This document shows positions 32,311 through 32,520 of a stretch of DNA of 32,520 bases, piece after piece. The notes under the pieces are model-generated. The model searched no databases. It was given only the letters and a program-made list of their open reading frames with translations, and was not told where the DNA came from. Location: the NCBI GenBank assembly GCA_027859095.1, contig JAQIBN010000250.1, forward strand, positions 1-32,520, written 5' to 3'. Source of the DNA: Spirochaetia bacterium (lineage in GTDB: Bacteria > Spirochaetota > Spirochaetia > B11-G9). The position numbers were made by a program, and so were the translations under genes. Numbering within the stretch: the stretch's first letter is position 1; the number at the start of each line of letters is the position of its first letter.

Positions 32311-32520
32311 TGGACGAACTCTTTATCGTTTGATATAATCGTTGGGCGGTGATAAAAACAAGTAATGTTCTATTACTTATATCCCTAAAGAGTGCTTTGA
32401 GATAACAAGAAAGTTTGGTCCCAATTGTAAATTTGAAAGCTGATCATCTAAGATGTTCTGTCCATAGCTTCCCTGTTGGGACAATCCAGCACTATTCAAC
32501 TTATTATTAATTAGTTGAAT
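32311..32520 (+). ncRNA. Possible structured RNA or leader in gene-free right end
   Basis: The 452 bases after the copper operon show no coding frame I can support. Within them TGGACG (32311-32316), 17 bases, and TATAAT (32334-32339) look like a promoter. Downstream are AAGTAAT/ATTACTT (32360-32366 with 32372-32378), GTCCCAA/TTGGGAC (32418-32424 with 32476-32482) and ATTCAACT/AGTTGAAT (32494-32501 with 32513-32520). This could be a small RNA or the leader of a gene beyond the window; the evidence is only promoter likeness and pairing. The stretch 32069-32310 has just one 5-bp CCCCT/AGGGG hairpin at 32137-32151. Confidence 0.25.

Overview
The window looks like chromosomal DNA from an AT-rich, diderm, free-living member of the Spirochaetota (probably Spirochaetales). 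This is inferred from gene content: RNase Y next to a YmdB-type phosphodiesterase and TlyA, a plant/trypanosome-type phosphofructokinase, a HAMP-linked class III cyclase, a small outer-membrane-like barrel protein, lipoproteins and several TTG starts. No 16S gene or other species marker is present.

Layout. (1) 1-9074 is housekeeping: the 3' end of an unknown gene, then rny-ymdB-tlyA, a convergent GerMN-domain gene, then ptsI-der and a secreted NlpC/P60-like protein. (2) 9110-13949 holds pgi and, convergent to it, a phosphofructokinase and a membrane adenylate/guanylate cyclase, so two adjacent glycolytic steps face a shared terminator region. (3) 14126-20064 is a co-directional run: coiled-coil membrane protein, M20-like protein lacking key residues, glucosyl-3-phosphoglycerate synthase (gpgS), LapA-like protein, divergent PAP2 protein, nitroreductase and hot-dog thioesterase. 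A small secreted barrel protein faces it. (4) 20479-24224 is an accessory patch next to tRNA-Pro(GGG): a REP-associated tyrosine transposase flanked by inverted REP-like ends, an unknown ORF, a 66-codon remnant of dnaE, a frameshifted tail of an Rpn-type nuclease/transposase, a Phd/YefM-PIN toxin-antitoxin pair and a WYL regulator. (5) 24295-32068 is a copper-handling island: CueP lipoprotein, TlpA thioredoxin, CcdA-type electron transporter, a methyltransferase on the other strand, then csoR-copA(-copZ)-multicopper oxidase-small CC-motif protein. (6) 32069-32520 has no recognised gene, but the last 200 bases hold a promoter-like sequence and three potential stems.

How the copper genes would work together: CsoR senses cytosolic Cu(I) and is predicted to release an operator that overlaps its own ribosome binding site. 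CopA pumps Cu(I) out of the cytosol. A CopZ-like domain is fused to the CopA C-terminus and keeps its own Shine-Dalgarno sequence and ATG, so it may also be made as a free chaperone. The multicopper oxidase would oxidise periplasmic Cu(I), CueP would bind it, and TlpA/CcdA would keep periplasmic thiols reduced.

The most notable observations are the divergent gerMN/ptsI promoters, both placed so that the mRNAs should be leaderless; the embedded copZ start; the CsoR operator over the Shine-Dalgarno sequence; the unannotated 51-codon CC-motif gene ending the copper operon; and the REP/transposase-dnaE remnant patch. Everything here was read by eye, without database searches.
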